From Reyranella sp. (lineage in GTDB: Bacteria > Pseudomonadota > Alphaproteobacteria > Reyranellales > Reyranellaceae), in the NCBI GenBank assembly GCA_022844015.1, contig JALHMO010000004.1, forward strand, positions 17,553 through 81,552: a stretch of DNA of 64,000 bases, in the 5' to 3' direction. Under the pieces are notes generated by a model. That model was not told where the DNA came from and searched no databases. It worked only from the letters and a program-made list of their open reading frames with translations. Made by a program: the position numbers and the translations under genes. Shown here in pieces: positions 25,794-35,828 of the stretch (within the stretch, counting starts at the first letter, position 1; every line of letters begins with the position of its first letter).

Positions 25794-26888
25794 TCAGCCG
25801 ATTCCCATGAGGCGTGCCGCGGTGCCGCCCAGGATTGCGATGCGCTGGTCGTCGGTGAGCCCGGGCGTGCCCAGCACGAGGTCGACCTCGGTGCTGGTCC
25901 ACGGGAAGGGATAGTCGGTGCCGATCATGATCTGGCCAGGGCCGGTTTCGGCAATCAGATGGCGCAGCGCCTCCGGCGTGAACACGATCGTATCGAAGAA
26001 CAGCTGGCCGTCCTTGAGATAAGCGGTCGGCTGCTTCTTGGGCAATGGCCCGACCCGGTTCGGGAAGGTTCGACACACCGCGTCCGAGCGATTGGCATAG
26101 GATGGCAGGTAGCCGCCGCCGTGCGCGGCGCAAATCTTGAGCCCCGGAAATCGATCCAGCGTGCCTTCGAAGATCAGGTGCGACAGGGCGATGGTCGTCT
26201 CGAGCGGGTTACCAATCGTGTTGGTGAGCAGGCCGCTGCCGCCCAGCCGGCCGCTCGTCTCGAGCTCACGCGTGCCGAGCGGGTGCATGAAAACCAGGAC
26301 GCCCAGCTCCTCGCACTTGGCCCAGAACGGATGGAAGCGCGAATTGGCCAGTTCCTCGCCAGCAACGCTGCCGCCGACGCCGACGCCCTTGAAGCCGAGC
26401 TTCTTCACCGCATGCTCGACCTGCTCGGCCGCCAGCTCAGGGTGCTGCAGCGCGGCCGTTGCAAAGGCGACGAAGCGATCGGGATTGACGGCGCAGAACT
26501 CGACCAGGGTCTCGTTCTGGACCTTGATCAGCTCGGCCGCGATGTCGCGCTCGGCGCGATACCAGTAGGGATTGATGCTCAACGCCTCGACATCGATCCC
26601 TTGCGCATCCATCGCCGCGATCCGGGTGCTGGTGTCGTCCATCAGCAGCCCTGGCGCCTCTAGGGGATGCTTGATCAGCGCCATCGCCTTGGGGACGCAG
26701 CAATGGGCGTGGATATCGATCGTCTTGACCCGCTTGCCGTTGACCGCCACCTCGCGTCGCCGCGCATGGGCATGCCCATGATCGTGCGCGCCGGGACCTG
26801 CCGCCGACGCCATCATCTCGCAGCCGACGAAACCGATGCCGCCGACAGGCGGGCCGGCCGATGCTCCTCCACTCACGTGCATGGACAT
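25794..26888 (-). CDS. ACMSD-like amidohydrolase (decarboxylase family)
   Basis: The 364-residue protein belongs to the amidohydrolase_2 group that includes ACMS decarboxylase and gamma-resorcylate decarboxylase. It has His60-Ala-His62 (IDIHAHCC), a central HPLGTRELETSGRLGG, AAHGGGYLP and the catalytic Asp325 (IGTDYP). It probably decarboxylates or hydrolyses an aromatic-derived acid. The first 50 residues are an atypical Gly/Ala segment with a His-rich patch (HDHGHAH), and a later start is possible. It lies just downstream of the giant propeller gene on the same strand. Confidence 0.85.
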   Translation of the reverse strand: MSMHVSGGASAGPPVGGIGFVGCEMMASAAGPGAHDHGHAHARRREVAVNGKRVKTIDIHAHCCVPKAMALIKHPLEAPGLLMDDTSTRIAAMDAQGIDVEALSINPYWYRAERDIAAELIKVQNETLVEFCAVNPDRFVAFATAALQHPELAAEQVEHAVKKLGFKGVGVGGSVAGEELANSRFHPFWAKCEELGVLVFMHPLGTRELETSGRLGGSGLLTNTIGNPLETTIALSHLIFEGTLDRFPGLKICAAHGGGYLPSYANRSDAVCRTFPNRVGPLPKKQPTAYLKDGQLFFDTIVFTPEALRHLIAETGPGQIMIGTDYPFPWTSTEVDLVLGTPGLTDDQRIAILGGTAARLMGIG

Positions 26889-26917
26889 GACGATCCTCGT
26901 TGGTCGCTGCGATTTCC

Positions 26918-29900
26918 CTAGACTGCCCTGACATGCGGCACGCGCGCCTTGGTGAGCGCCTTGTTGAGCTCGGCGACGTCGCCCTCGACGATCGCCTCGA
27001 ACCTCGCGACCTCGCTGTCGACCTTGTCCATGACCTCGCGCGACACCGCCCTGGTCTGTGTGGTCGGGGCGGCATCGGCCGTCGTCGCCATGGCGATCAT
27101 GTCCATGAGCGTGTCGTTGAGGCCGGCCGGATTTCGCAGCACGTCGCGCACGGACTTGCGCTGCGGATCGACCATCACCTGCTCGATCGCCGACAGCTTG
27201 CGAACGATCGCCGCCGCGCGGCCGCGCAAGGCGCGCTCGCCCTTGCCGACCCGCTCGGCGACCTCGTCGAGCTGCCGCTTCGTCCGGCGCAGCTTATTGA
27301 CGGCCTGCTTGAGCTTGGAGATCGACGCCACCAGCTCCTTGTGCAGCGCGAACTGTGCGGCATAGTCCTCCGGCTTGGTCGAAAGACGCGGATCCTTGAC
27401 CACGGTGAAGCTCACCACTTCCTTCATCTCGCCGACGCCGAGCTCCACGCCATAGGTGCCGGGCACGACGGTCGGCCCCGGAGGGTTCTCCGGGTCGGGG
27501 GCCAGCGGCTTGGGCCTGGGCGGCGCCAGCCCGTAGTCGATCCGGGCCGGCCCGGGATACTTCATGTCCCAGACGAATCGATTGAGGCCGGCCTTGGTGC
27601 CCGGCTTGCGTGCCGGCGGGGCGTCCTTGTCGTCGCTCGCATAGGCGATGATCTTGCGACCGCCGGAGTCGCGGAAGGTCAGGGTGACCGGCGCGGGCGC
27701 ATCCTCGGCCAGCCAGTAGTAGACGATCGCGCCGTTGGGCGGGTTCTCGCCGACGTCGAGATGCTCGCGCACCCGCGTGCCGTCGGGCCGGTCGATCATG
27801 ACCGTGCTGCCATCGATGCCGAAGGCCGGACCGTAGGCGATGCCGCTGCGCACGTTGGCGCCGGCGCTCCAGTGCAGCTTGGTGCGGATGGTCGTGCGCG
27901 GCGCGAACACGCGCGACTTGCGGCCGCCGTCGACGAGGCCACGCAGGCCCGTCACGTCGTCGAGGATCCAGAACGACCGGCCATGCGTCGCCGCCACCAG
28001 GTCGCTGTCCTTGAGCTTCAGGTCGTAGACCGGCACCACCGGCAGACCCGACATCGGCAACCAGCTGGCCCCGTCGTCGAGCGAGAAATGGATGCCGGTC
28101 TCGGTGCCGACAAAAAGCAGGCCAGCCGCCACCGGATCGGCACGCACCACGCGGGTGATCTCCGTCGCCGGCAGGTTGCCGTTGATCGACTTCCAGGACC
28201 GCCCGCCGTCAGTAGTCCGGAACAGGTACGGCTTGTAATCGGCGAGCTTGTAGCGCGTGGCGGCGACATAGACCGTGTCGGGATCATGCGCCGAGACCTC
28301 GACGCAGCCGACATAGGCGAGCTCGGGCATGCCCTTGGGCGTCACGTTCTGCCAGCTCTTGCCGTCATCGCGCGTCACGTGGACCAGGCCGTCGTCGGTC
28401 GAGGCCCAGATCTCGCCGGCGCGGTGCGGCGATTCGACGACGCAGGCACAGGTCGCGTGCACCTCGGCGCCGGCACTCTCGCGCGTGATCGGGCCGCCGG
28501 AAGCGCCCTGGCGTTCGCGATCGTTGAGACTGAGATCGGGCGAGATCTGCGTCCAGCTCATGCCCTGGTCGCGCGTGCGGAACACACAGTTGCCGCCGAC
28601 ATAGAGCGTGCCCGGATCGTGCGGCGAGAACACGATCGGATAGGTCCAGGCGAAGCGGTACTTCAGGTCCTTGGGCGCGATGCCGGTCGATTCCTCCGGC
28701 CATACGTTGACCAGCTGAAGCTGGCGCGTGCGATGATCGTAGCGCTGCAGGGCTCCCGCTCCGCCCGGGCTCGAGCCGATGGCGCCGACATAGACGACGT
28801 TGTGCTCGCGCGGGTCGACGGCGATGAAGCCGCTCTCGCCGGTGCCCGGATAGGAGCAGTCGGCCAGCGTGATGACGCCCCATTCGGAGGCGCTCGGCAC
28901 CGAGATCGAGGTGTTGTCCTGCTGCGTGCCGTAGACCCGGTAGGGGTACTGGTTGTCGATGTCGAGCCGGTAGAACTGGGCGGTCTTCTGGTTGTAGATC
29001 GTCGACCACGAGGCTCCGCCATTGAACGAGATGTTGGCGCCGCCGTCGTTGCCCTCGATCATGCGCTGGCTGTCGTCGGGATCGATCCACAGATCGTGAT
29101 TGTCGCCGTGGCGTGTCGTGATCTCGCTGAAGCTGGCGCCGCCGTCGGTCGATTTCCACATCTGCAGGTTGGTCACGTAGACAGTGTCGGCATGACCGGT
29201 ATCGGCGAAGACGTGCGTGTAGTACCAGGGACGGTGCATCAGGTCGCGATTGGGCGACACCATGGTCCACCGCGTGCCGTAATCGTCGGAGCGGTAGAGA
29301 CCGGTCTTGTCCCCTTCCGCCTCGACCAGCGCCCACACCCGACCGGCGCGCGCCGGCGAGACGGAAACGCCGATCTTGCCCAGCAGGCCGTCCGGCAAGC
29401 CCGGCCGCCGCGTGATCTCCTCCCAGGTGTCGCCGCCATCCATGCTGCGGAAGAGCCCGCTGCCCGGCCCGCCGCTGGAGATGTTCCAGAAGTTGCGTCG
29501 CGCTTCCCACATCGAGGCGAACAGGACACGCGGGTTGCTGCCGTCCATCGACAGATCGATGGCGCCGGCGACGTCGCTGCGATAGAGGATGCGCTCCCAG
29601 GTCTTGCCGCCGTCGCGCGAACGATAGACACCGCGCTCCGGGTTGGGCCCGAACACATCACCCAGCGCGGCGACGTAGACCAGATCGGGATTGGCCGGAT
29701 GAACGCAGATGCGGCCGACGAACTTGCTGTTCTTCAGGCCGACATTGCGCCAGGTGCGGCCTGCGTCGTCGGACTTGTAGACGCCGTCGCCGTAGGAGAC
29801 GTCGAGACGGATCGCCGTCTCGCCGGTGCCGGCATAGATCACGTTGGCGTCCGACGGCGCCACGGCGATCGAGCCGACCGCCGCACTCCCCATGAAGCCG

Positions 29901-30097
29901 TCCGACACGCATTGCCAGAAGACGCCGCCGTCGACCGTCTTCCAGATGCCTCCGGCGCAGGCGCCGAAATAGAACACCATCCTGTTGACCGGATCGCCGG
30001 ATACGGCAACGACGCGACCGCCCCGGGAGGGACCGATGCAGCGCCACCTCAACGCATCGAAACCCGCCAGGACGGGCGGAACAGTCTTCTTGGCCAT
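26918..30097 (-). CDS. Giant Asp-box/VPS10-like beta-propeller protein
   Basis: The 1059-residue protein carries many sortilin/BNR-type Asp boxes of the form SxDGGxTW: e.g. KTVDGGVFW, KSDDAGRTW, RSRDGGKTW, RSMDGGDTW, KSTDGGASF and RTTDGGRSW. These make two large propellers over residues 15-740. A C-terminal segment (about 850-1059) is helical and charged and probably coiled coil. Related proteins are annotated as glycosyl hydrolases, but no catalytic residues can be named. No signal peptide is seen, so localisation is unclear. The ATG at 30097 is chosen because similarity starts there; the frame is open farther upstream. Confidence 0.85.
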   Translation of the reverse strand: MAKKTVPPVLAGFDALRWRCIGPSRGGRVVAVSGDPVNRMVFYFGACAGGIWKTVDGGVFWQCVSDGFMGSAAVGSIAVAPSDANVIYAGTGETAIRLDVSYGDGVYKSDDAGRTWRNVGLKNSKFVGRICVHPANPDLVYVAALGDVFGPNPERGVYRSRDGGKTWERILYRSDVAGAIDLSMDGSNPRVLFASMWEARRNFWNISSGGPGSGLFRSMDGGDTWEEITRRPGLPDGLLGKIGVSVSPARAGRVWALVEAEGDKTGLYRSDDYGTRWTMVSPNRDLMHRPWYYTHVFADTGHADTVYVTNLQMWKSTDGGASFSEITTRHGDNHDLWIDPDDSQRMIEGNDGGANISFNGGASWSTIYNQKTAQFYRLDIDNQYPYRVYGTQQDNTSISVPSASEWGVITLADCSYPGTGESGFIAVDPREHNVVYVGAIGSSPGGAGALQRYDHRTRQLQLVNVWPEESTGIAPKDLKYRFAWTYPIVFSPHDPGTLYVGGNCVFRTRDQGMSWTQISPDLSLNDRERQGASGGPITRESAGAEVHATCACVVESPHRAGEIWASTDDGLVHVTRDDGKSWQNVTPKGMPELAYVGCVEVSAHDPDTVYVAATRYKLADYKPYLFRTTDGGRSWKSINGNLPATEITRVVRADPVAAGLLFVGTETGIHFSLDDGASWLPMSGLPVVPVYDLKLKDSDLVAATHGRSFWILDDVTGLRGLVDGGRKSRVFAPRTTIRTKLHWSAGANVRSGIAYGPAFGIDGSTVMIDRPDGTRVREHLDVGENPPNGAIVYYWLAEDAPAPVTLTFRDSGGRKIIAYASDDKDAPPARKPGTKAGLNRFVWDMKYPGPARIDYGLAPPRPKPLAPDPENPPGPTVVPGTYGVELGVGEMKEVVSFTVVKDPRLSTKPEDYAAQFALHKELVASISKLKQAVNKLRRTKRQLDEVAERVGKGERALRGRAAAIVRKLSAIEQVMVDPQRKSVRDVLRNPAGLNDTLMDMIAMATTADAAPTTQTRAVSREVMDKVDSEVARFEAIVEGDVAELNKALTKARVPHVRAV

Positions 30098-30250
30098 CGT
30101 GCAGCGTCTCCAATCCCCGGACGTCTGGGAGAGTCGACCGTAAGTCAGGAGCACCGATGCGTGCAATCGACTTTGCCCGAACCCGATGGTTGCCTTCCGC
30201 CTCGATTTGCGCCTAGGTCGTCGCCAATTCGCATCACCTTGGACTGTGCC

Positions 30251-30715
30251 ATGAGACGCGCACTCGCGACCCTGCTCGTCGCCCTGATCATGCCGGCCGG
30301 CCTTGCGCAGGCACAGCCGTCGCCTGCCGACATGCGCGCCGTGCAAGCATGTCTCGCCTCCCAGGACGGAAAGCTCGGCCTCGGCTGCGTCGGCATCATC
30401 GCGGACCCGTGCATCGAGAGCGCCGCTGGCGACCTCGCGAGGTCCCGAGCGTGCGCGCAGCGCGAGGTCTCCGTCTGGGAAGCCCAGCTCGATGCCGCGT
30501 TGAAGAAAGTCAAGCGAGGCGGCTTCAAGGAGATCGACCGGGCGGTGACGAAGTCGCAGGAGACCTGGCGATCGTCGCTCAGGGAGCTGTGCCCGGTGTT
30601 CGGCAAGATCGATCCCGGGATGCTGCCCGGCAACGACGCCTATTGCGTCCTCCAGGAGACGGCTTCGCGCGCCCTGCTGCTGCGCCGCCTCGGCGAGGCG
30701 GTGAACGAGCATTAG
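30251..30715 (+). CDS. Exported LprI/DUF1311-like protein
   Basis: The 154-residue protein has a Sec signal peptide (about 1-21, ending AQAQ). Its cysteine-containing helical domain has EAQLDAALKKVKRGGF followed by SQETWRSSLRELC, typical of the DUF1311/lysozyme-inhibitor LprI N-terminal domain. Cysteines at spaced positions probably form disulfides in the periplasm. A lysozyme-inhibitor role is only a family-level suggestion. It is divergent from the giant propeller gene, and the 153 bases between them carry both promoters. Confidence 0.75.
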   Translation: MRRALATLLVALIMPAGLAQAQPSPADMRAVQACLASQDGKLGLGCVGIIADPCIESAAGDLARSRACAQREVSVWEAQLDAALKKVKRGGFKEIDRAVTKSQETWRSSLRELCPVFGKIDPGMLPGNDAYCVLQETASRALLLRRLGEAVNEH

Positions 30716-30770
30716 GCTTCGCTCTTGCCGCCGGATCCCCGGCAACGACGATGAATCAGACGGAGAAGCA

Positions 30771-31541
30771 ATGGACTTCAGGCATCTCGACTACACCGTT
30801 CGCGACCGCGTGGCGGAGATCACCATGCGGCGCGAACCGGTCAATGCAATCGACCATGCATTGATCGAGGACATCAACGACGCCTACCGCAAGGCCAAGG
30901 CGGACCCCGAGGTTCGCGCCATCATCCTCACCAGCGCCTTCGAGCGCTCCTTCAGCGCCGGCATGGATCTCGCGATGATCCGCAATGCGCGCGGCCTCGA
31001 TCTGCGTCGCTACCTCGAGAAGCTCTACTTCGAGATGCACGATCTGCAGTACCGGATGGGCAAACCCACCATTGCCGCGCTGACCGGGCCAGCACGGGCG
31101 GCCGGCGTCACGCTTGCCGTGTCGTGCGACGTCCTGGTGGCCAGCGAGACGGCGAGCCTCGGATACCCCGAGATCCTGGTCGGGGTGATCCCGGCCATGC
31201 ACTTCGTGCACCTGCCGCGCCAGATCGGCCGGCACAAGGCCTTCGAGCTGCTGTTCAGCGGCCGGCCGATCTCGGCCGCCGAGGCCTGCGCCATGGGCCT
31301 GGTCAACACGGTCGTCCCGGCCGACCAGGTGATGACCGAAGCCCGCCGCCTCGCCCGGGACTTCGCCGCCAAGTCTCCCCTGGTGATGCAATTGGCTCGC
31401 GACTCCTTCATGCGGGCCAATGATTTCGAGTACCGCCGCGCCATCGAGAACGTGGTCGAGACGATCTGCAACATCATCGAGACCGACGACGCGAAGGAAG
31501 GACTCAATGCCTTCAACGAGAAGCGACAACCCGACTGGTGA
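30771..31541 (+). CDS. Enoyl-CoA hydratase/isomerase (crotonase) family protein
   Basis: The 256-residue protein has the two oxyanion-hole segments FSAGMDL (61-67) and TGPARAAGVTLA (105-116) of crotonases. Glu134 in GYPEILVG matches the second catalytic glutamate of hydratases. The first glutamate position is Thr114, so a standard hydratase is unlikely and an isomerase, hydrolase or lyase is more plausible. GGAGAAG precedes the ATG by 2-3 bases. It lies 70 bases upstream of the flavin monooxygenase gene on the same strand. Confidence 0.85.
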   Translation: MDFRHLDYTVRDRVAEITMRREPVNAIDHALIEDINDAYRKAKADPEVRAIILTSAFERSFSAGMDLAMIRNARGLDLRRYLEKLYFEMHDLQYRMGKPTIAALTGPARAAGVTLAVSCDVLVASETASLGYPEILVGVIPAMHFVHLPRQIGRHKAFELLFSGRPISAAEACAMGLVNTVVPADQVMTEARRLARDFAAKSPLVMQLARDSFMRANDFEYRRAIENVVETICNIIETDDAKEGLNAFNEKRQPDW

Positions 31542-31611
31542 CGATGGCAGCGCGGTCACGCTATAGCCCGCCGAGCCAATCAGACCCTCTGCCCGGAAGT
31601 ACCCCAAGCCG

Positions 31612-33426
31612 ATGACTGCCGACAGTCCAGCCGGATCCGCCAAACCGATCGATCGCGAAGCCCTGCGCCTCAAGTATCGTGAGGAGCGCGACAAGCGCCT
31701 GCGCGCCGACGGCAATGCGCAGTATCTGCAGGTCGCGGGACGATTCGCCCGCTATCTCGACGACCCTTACACGCCGGTCGCGCCGAGGGCGCCCAGGACG
31801 GACCACGTCACCTTCGCCTTCGTCGGCGGCGGCTTCGCCGGCCTGGCCACCGTCGCGCGCCTGGCCGAGGCCGGCGTAACCGACGTCCGCATCGTCGAGA
31901 AGGGCGGCGACTTCGGCGGCACCTGGTACTGGAACCGCTACCCCGGGGCGCAGTGCGACACCGCCTCGATGGTCTACATGCCGCTGCTCGAGGAAACCGG
32001 GCACCGGCCGACCGAGAAATACGCCCATGCGCCCGAGATCCTGGCGCACTGCCGTCGCATCGGCGAGCATTTCGGGCTGTATGCCAACGCCCTGTTCCAT
32101 ACCCAGGTCGAGGAGCTGTCGTGGGACGACGCGCGCTCGTGCTGGCTCGTGCGCACCAACCGCGGCGACGCCTTCACGGCGCAGTTCATCGGGCTCGGCA
32201 CGGGGCCGCTGCACGTACCCAAGCTGCCCGGCATCCCGGGCATCGAGTCGTTCGCCGGACATTCGTTCCACACCAGCCGCTGGGACTACGCCTACACCGG
32301 CGGCGATCCGTTCGGGGCGCCCCTGACCGGGCTGGCCGACAAGCGTGTCGGCATCATCGGCACCGGCGCGACGGCCGTGCAATGCGTGCCTCATCTCGCC
32401 CGGGCGGCACGCGAGCTCTACGTCTTCCAGCGCACCCCCTCCTCGGTCGACGTGCGTGCCAATGCGCCGATCGACCCGGGCTGGTTCGCCGGCGTCGCCA
32501 CGCCCGGCTGGCAGCAGCGCTGGCTCGAGAACTTCACCGCCAACCAGGCCGGCGGCACGGCGACCGAGGACCTGGTGCAGGACGGCTGGACCGATCTGGC
32601 GCGCCGCATCCGCCAGCGCATCCTCATGCTGCCCAAGGAGCAGCGGACGCGCGACAACATGCTCGCGGCCTTCGAGGATGCCGATCACGAGAAGATGGAG
32701 GAGATTCGCAGCCGCGTCGACGCGATCGTCGAGGACCCGGCGACGGCACAGAAGCTCAAGGCCTGGTACCGCCAATTGTGCAAGCGGCCCTGCTTCCACG
32801 ATTCCTACCTGCAGGCCTTCAACCAGCCGGGCACCCATCTCGTCGACACCGACGGCAAGGGCGTGGAGCGCATCACGCCGGCGGGTGTCGTGGTGGCCGG
32901 CGTCGAGTACCCGCTCGACTGCCTGATCTATGCCTCGGGCTTCGAGGTCGGCACCGAGTATCGGCGCCGTGCCGGGTTCGACCTCGCCGGCCGCGACGGC
33001 ATCAGGCTCTCGCAGCACTGGGCCGACGGGATGCGCACCAGGCACGGCATCCACGTCCACGGATTCCCCAACGCCTTCTTCGTGCAGCCGACCCAGGGCG
33101 CCAACCTGATCTCCAACGTGCCGCACAACCTCACCGAGGCCGGGCGCACCATCGCGATCATGGTCCGTCACGCGCTCGACCACGGCTACCGCGAGATCGA
33201 GGTGACGCGAGAGTCCGAGGAGGAATGGGTGCGTCTCCTGCTGACCAGTGCAGGACGAATGACCGGCGGCGCAGACTGCACGCCGGGCTACTACAACAAC
33301 GAGGGCCAGGACGCCGGCCTCGCCGCCCGCCTCGCCGTCGGCTACCCCGCCGGTGCCTCGGCCTACTTCAAGTACATCGACAACTGGCGCCGCTCCGGAC
33401 GCTTCGAGGGGCTGGCTTTTCGCTGA
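31612..33426 (+). CDS. Baeyer-Villiger-type flavin monooxygenase
   Basis: The 604-residue flavoprotein has an FAD Rossmann motif GGGFAG (72-77), an NADPH Rossmann motif GTGATA (250-255) and the exact BVMO fingerprint FxGxxxHxxxWD at 214-225 ([12 protein letters not shown]). The long N-terminal extension with [10 protein letters not shown] is typical of cyclohexanone/4-hydroxyacetophenone-like enzymes. It inserts oxygen next to a ketone to give an ester or lactone, which the crotonase upstream or an esterase could process. The substrate is unknown. Confidence 0.93.
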   Translation: MTADSPAGSAKPIDREALRLKYREERDKRLRADGNAQYLQVAGRFARYLDDPYTPVAPRAPRTDHVTFAFVGGGFAGLATVARLAEAGVTDVRIVEKGGDFGGTWYWNRYPGAQCDTASMVYMPLLEETGHRPTEKYAHAPEILAHCRRIGEHFGLYANALFHTQVEELSWDDARSCWLVRTNRGDAFTAQFIGLGTGPLHVPKLPGIPGIESFAGHSFHTSRWDYAYTGGDPFGAPLTGLADKRVGIIGTGATAVQCVPHLARAARELYVFQRTPSSVDVRANAPIDPGWFAGVATPGWQQRWLENFTANQAGGTATEDLVQDGWTDLARRIRQRILMLPKEQRTRDNMLAAFEDADHEKMEEIRSRVDAIVEDPATAQKLKAWYRQLCKRPCFHDSYLQAFNQPGTHLVDTDGKGVERITPAGVVVAGVEYPLDCLIYASGFEVGTEYRRRAGFDLAGRDGIRLSQHWADGMRTRHGIHVHGFPNAFFVQPTQGANLISNVPHNLTEAGRTIAIMVRHALDHGYREIEVTRESEEEWVRLLLTSAGRMTGGADCTPGYYNNEGQDAGLAARLAVGYPAGASAYFKYIDNWRRSGRFEGLAFR

Positions 33427-33477
33427 TAGAGGCGGGTCAAGAGCCTCAACATCGAGCCGCAGTGAGCCCTCCGTGAT

Positions 33478-33506
33478 TTGCCTCCACGGCCGGGCCGGGG
33501 AGGCAA
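33478..33506. terminator. Hairpin between convergent genes
   Basis: Arms TTGCCTCC (33478-33485) and GGAGGCAA (33499-33506) pair perfectly around a GC-rich 13-base loop that can pair further. It lies between the ends of the monooxygenase gene and the convergent peptidoglycan-binding protein gene. No clear U-run is present. Confidence 0.4.
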
Positions 33507-33513
33507 CCTCGAG

Positions 33514-34290
33514 TCAGGTCGTCATGCTCTGGTTGCCGAACCGATCCTCCATTTGCTGCGACCATGATTTGAGGTCGCCGAAGGGAAAGCCGGTGACGGT
33601 TGGACCTTCGAAGCGGAACGTCCGGTTGCCGCCGCCGAACTGGGTGTGCAGGCCCGCGGTGACTGGCACGCCCCACGTCGTCGCCAGGCGCGCGACCAAC
33701 TGAGAGCCTCGGCCGCCGCCAACGTCGCATCCCAGGAGCTGAACCGAACCGAACGGCAGCATCACCTGCCGGATGCGCCGTATGGTTCCCTCGACCTGGG
33801 CGAAGTTCGACAGCGAGATCGCCGCCAGGTGAGGAGCGCCGTTGATCTCGCCGCCCGTCACGTTCTGCAGGCCCCGATTGCCGTGCCCGTGGAAGCGCAG
33901 AAGCATGACGTTCTCCCGCCGCCCGCGGGCGACGATCTGGTTGGTGACGAACTCGATGCCGTTCGACATGCCGAACACGACGATGGGATCGCCGCCGGCG
34001 GCCCGGACATCGGCGGCCTCGAGGTTCACCAGGGACGGATCGGTGCCGTCGACGACGTCGATCGTCTGGAAACCGCTCACGTCCATGAACTTGTTCCAGG
34101 TGTTCTGGCCGATGATGCCGTCCCGCCCCAGATGGTGAAAGGACTGGAAGTTCTCGACCGCGCCCTTGGTGCGCGGCCCGAAATGCCCGTCGGGCTTGAT
34201 CAAGGATTGCGGCCGGTGCCGACGCAGCAGGATCTGCGATGTCGTGACACTCGGCAGGACGTCACCATTCATCAGGAACGTGAAGGGCAT
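33514..34290 (-). CDS. Peptidoglycan-binding domain fused to a DUF4347/clan-CD peptidase-like domain
   Basis: Residues 15-70 form a peptidoglycan-binding type 1 domain (LIKPDGHFGPRTKGAVENFQ, then GIIGQNTWNKF). The rest, about 95-245, looks like a caspase-hemoglobinase fold. It shows a strand ending in the His dyad candidate FHGHG (His134 or His136) and a later strand ending LLGCDVGGG (Cys188), as in DUF4347 proteins. I use the ATG at 34290 since GGGAGGAG sits 6 bases upstream; the ATG two codons earlier has no spacing. No signal peptide is visible. The function is unknown. Confidence 0.7.
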   Translation of the reverse strand: MPFTFLMNGDVLPSVTTSQILLRRHRPQSLIKPDGHFGPRTKGAVENFQSFHHLGRDGIIGQNTWNKFMDVSGFQTIDVVDGTDPSLVNLEAADVRAAGGDPIVVFGMSNGIEFVTNQIVARGRRENVMLLRFHGHGNRGLQNVTGGEINGAPHLAAISLSNFAQVEGTIRRIRQVMLPFGSVQLLGCDVGGGRGSQLVARLATTWGVPVTAGLHTQFGGGNRTFRFEGPTVTGFPFGDLKSWSQQMEDRFGNQSMTT

Positions 34291-34439
34291 GGCCATCTCC
34301 TCCCTGTGACAGTCGGCATGGCAATTGTCCGGCATCGCAGAGGAGCGATCAAGCAACCCCGCAGCGCGAGCGAGGTATGCGCGCGTGGCTCGGGCCGAGG
34401 TCTTGATTGCGCCAATATTCTGTGGGCGGCGGCGCGACC

Positions 34440-35828
34440 TCAGTCGCACATCGACGGGCGCCGCTTGCGCCACGGCATGGCGGCTTCGTATGCGTGGGCG
34501 GCGCGGAACAGCGTCGGCTCTCCGAACGGCTTGCCGGCAAGCTGCACGGCAACCGGCAGGCCGCCCTCGCCGTAGCCGGTGCAGATGCTGATCGCGGGAA
34601 AGCCGGTGACGTTGAACGGCATGGTGAAGGACGGCTTCTCCATGTTGGCCCATTTCGGCACGTCCGCGATCCGCGGGGCCTCGCCCGCCTGCGAGGCGCT
34701 GACGAGGATGTCGAGATTCTCCATCGCGGCAGTCATCTCCAGGCACAGCACGCGGCGGCGGCGCATCGCCTGGACGATGTCGGGGCCGCTCACGGTCGCC
34801 GCCAGGGCGACCCGGTCACGGAACAGCTCGCCGTAGTCCGTGAAGCGCTCGCGCAGCCACGGCGCATGCAGGGTGTAGGCCTCCGTGACCATCAGCAGGT
34901 AGCCGACCGCATGGTAGTCGGCGGCGGGCGACAGGGTGATGTCGCGCACCTCGGCGCCTTCCCGGCGGAAGAAATCCAGGGCACCTTCGATACCGGCGCG
35001 CGTCGCATCGGAAGCCCGGTGGTCGGTCTCGTAGAAGTGCCGGACGACGCCGATGCGCAGACCCTTCACGCCCTTGCCCAGCTCGGCCGTGAAATCCGCC
35101 ACCGGGCGGTCGACGCTGGCGGGATCCTCGGGATCGTGGCCGGCCATTCCCTGCAGGAGGAGAGCACAATCTTCGGCCGTCCAGGCCATCGGCCCGGCAT
35201 GATCGAGCGTGAAGGCGAGCGGCAGGATGCCCGTGCGGCTCGACAGCCCGTAGGTCGGCTTGATGCCGGCGATCCCGCACAGCGCCGCCGGTCCGCGGAT
35301 CGAGCCGCCAGTGTCGGAGCCGGTGCCGCCCAGGATCAGGCCTGCGGCAATGGCGGCGCCGGTGCCCGACGACGATCCGGCGGTGAAGTGCTCGCGATTC
35401 CACGGGTTGCGCGCCGGCGGCCACGGCAAATCGAACGACGGCCCGCCGAAAGCGAACTCGTGCGTCGCGAGCTTGCCCAGCATGACCGTGCCGGCATCGG
35501 CCCACTTCTTCACGGTATGGGCGTCGCGTGTCGGCACGTTGTGCTCGAGCAGCTTCGAATGCGCCGTCGTGCGGATGCCGGCCGTACCGTAGATGTCCTT
35601 GTGGGCAATCGGGATGCCGTCGAGCTTGCCGCGCAGCGTCCCCGCCATCTGCCGCGCCTCGGCCGCCCTGGCGTCGGCAAGCGCGCGTTCCTCGGTCACC
35701 AGCAGGAACGAATCGATCGCGGGATCGAGGCGCCGGATGCGCTCGAGCTGCGCCTCGGCGAGCTCGACGGGCGAGAGCTTCCTGGCCGCAATCTGGCTGG
35801 CCGCCTCGGCGATGGTGAGGATGCTCAT
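34440..35828 (-). CDS. Amidase signature family hydrolase (AtzE-like)
   Basis: The 462-residue amidase has catalytic Lys77 (AHKDIYG), cis-Ser152 (GSSSGTG) and nucleophile Ser176 (GSDTGGSIRGP). Its ATG overlaps the stop of a 64-residue gene (ATGA). That small protein resembles AtzG, the GatC-like partner that stabilises the amidase AtzE, so the pair is probably a heterodimer. Candidate substrates are ureas or carboxamides; the exact one is unknown. The amide made by the nitrile hydratase is one possibility, by inference only. Confidence 0.88.
   Translation of the reverse strand: MSILTIAEAASQIAARKLSPVELAEAQLERIRRLDPAIDSFLLVTEERALADARAAEARQMAGTLRGKLDGIPIAHKDIYGTAGIRTTAHSKLLEHNVPTRDAHTVKKWADAGTVMLGKLATHEFAFGGPSFDLPWPPARNPWNREHFTAGSSSGTGAAIAAGLILGGTGSDTGGSIRGPAALCGIAGIKPTYGLSSRTGILPLAFTLDHAGPMAWTAEDCALLLQGMAGHDPEDPASVDRPVADFTAELGKGVKGLRIGVVRHFYETDHRASDATRAGIEGALDFFRREGAEVRDITLSPAADYHAVGYLLMVTEAYTLHAPWLRERFTDYGELFRDRVALAATVSGPDIVQAMRRRRVLCLEMTAAMENLDILVSASQAGEAPRIADVPKWANMEKPSFTMPFNVTGFPAISICTGYGEGGLPVAVQLAGKPFGEPTLFRAAHAYEAAMPWRKRRPSMCD

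Noticed and set aside
26918..30715. Long plus-strand frame antisense to the propeller gene
   Set aside because: It is a GC-rich shadow frame; only its last 154 codons, with a signal peptide and their own ATG, are a real gene.
26918..30745. Extension of the giant propeller gene across the LprI-like gene on the other strand
   Set aside because: The extra 216 codons are antisense to a gene with a signal peptide and family match; the ATG at 30097 begins the recognisable domain.
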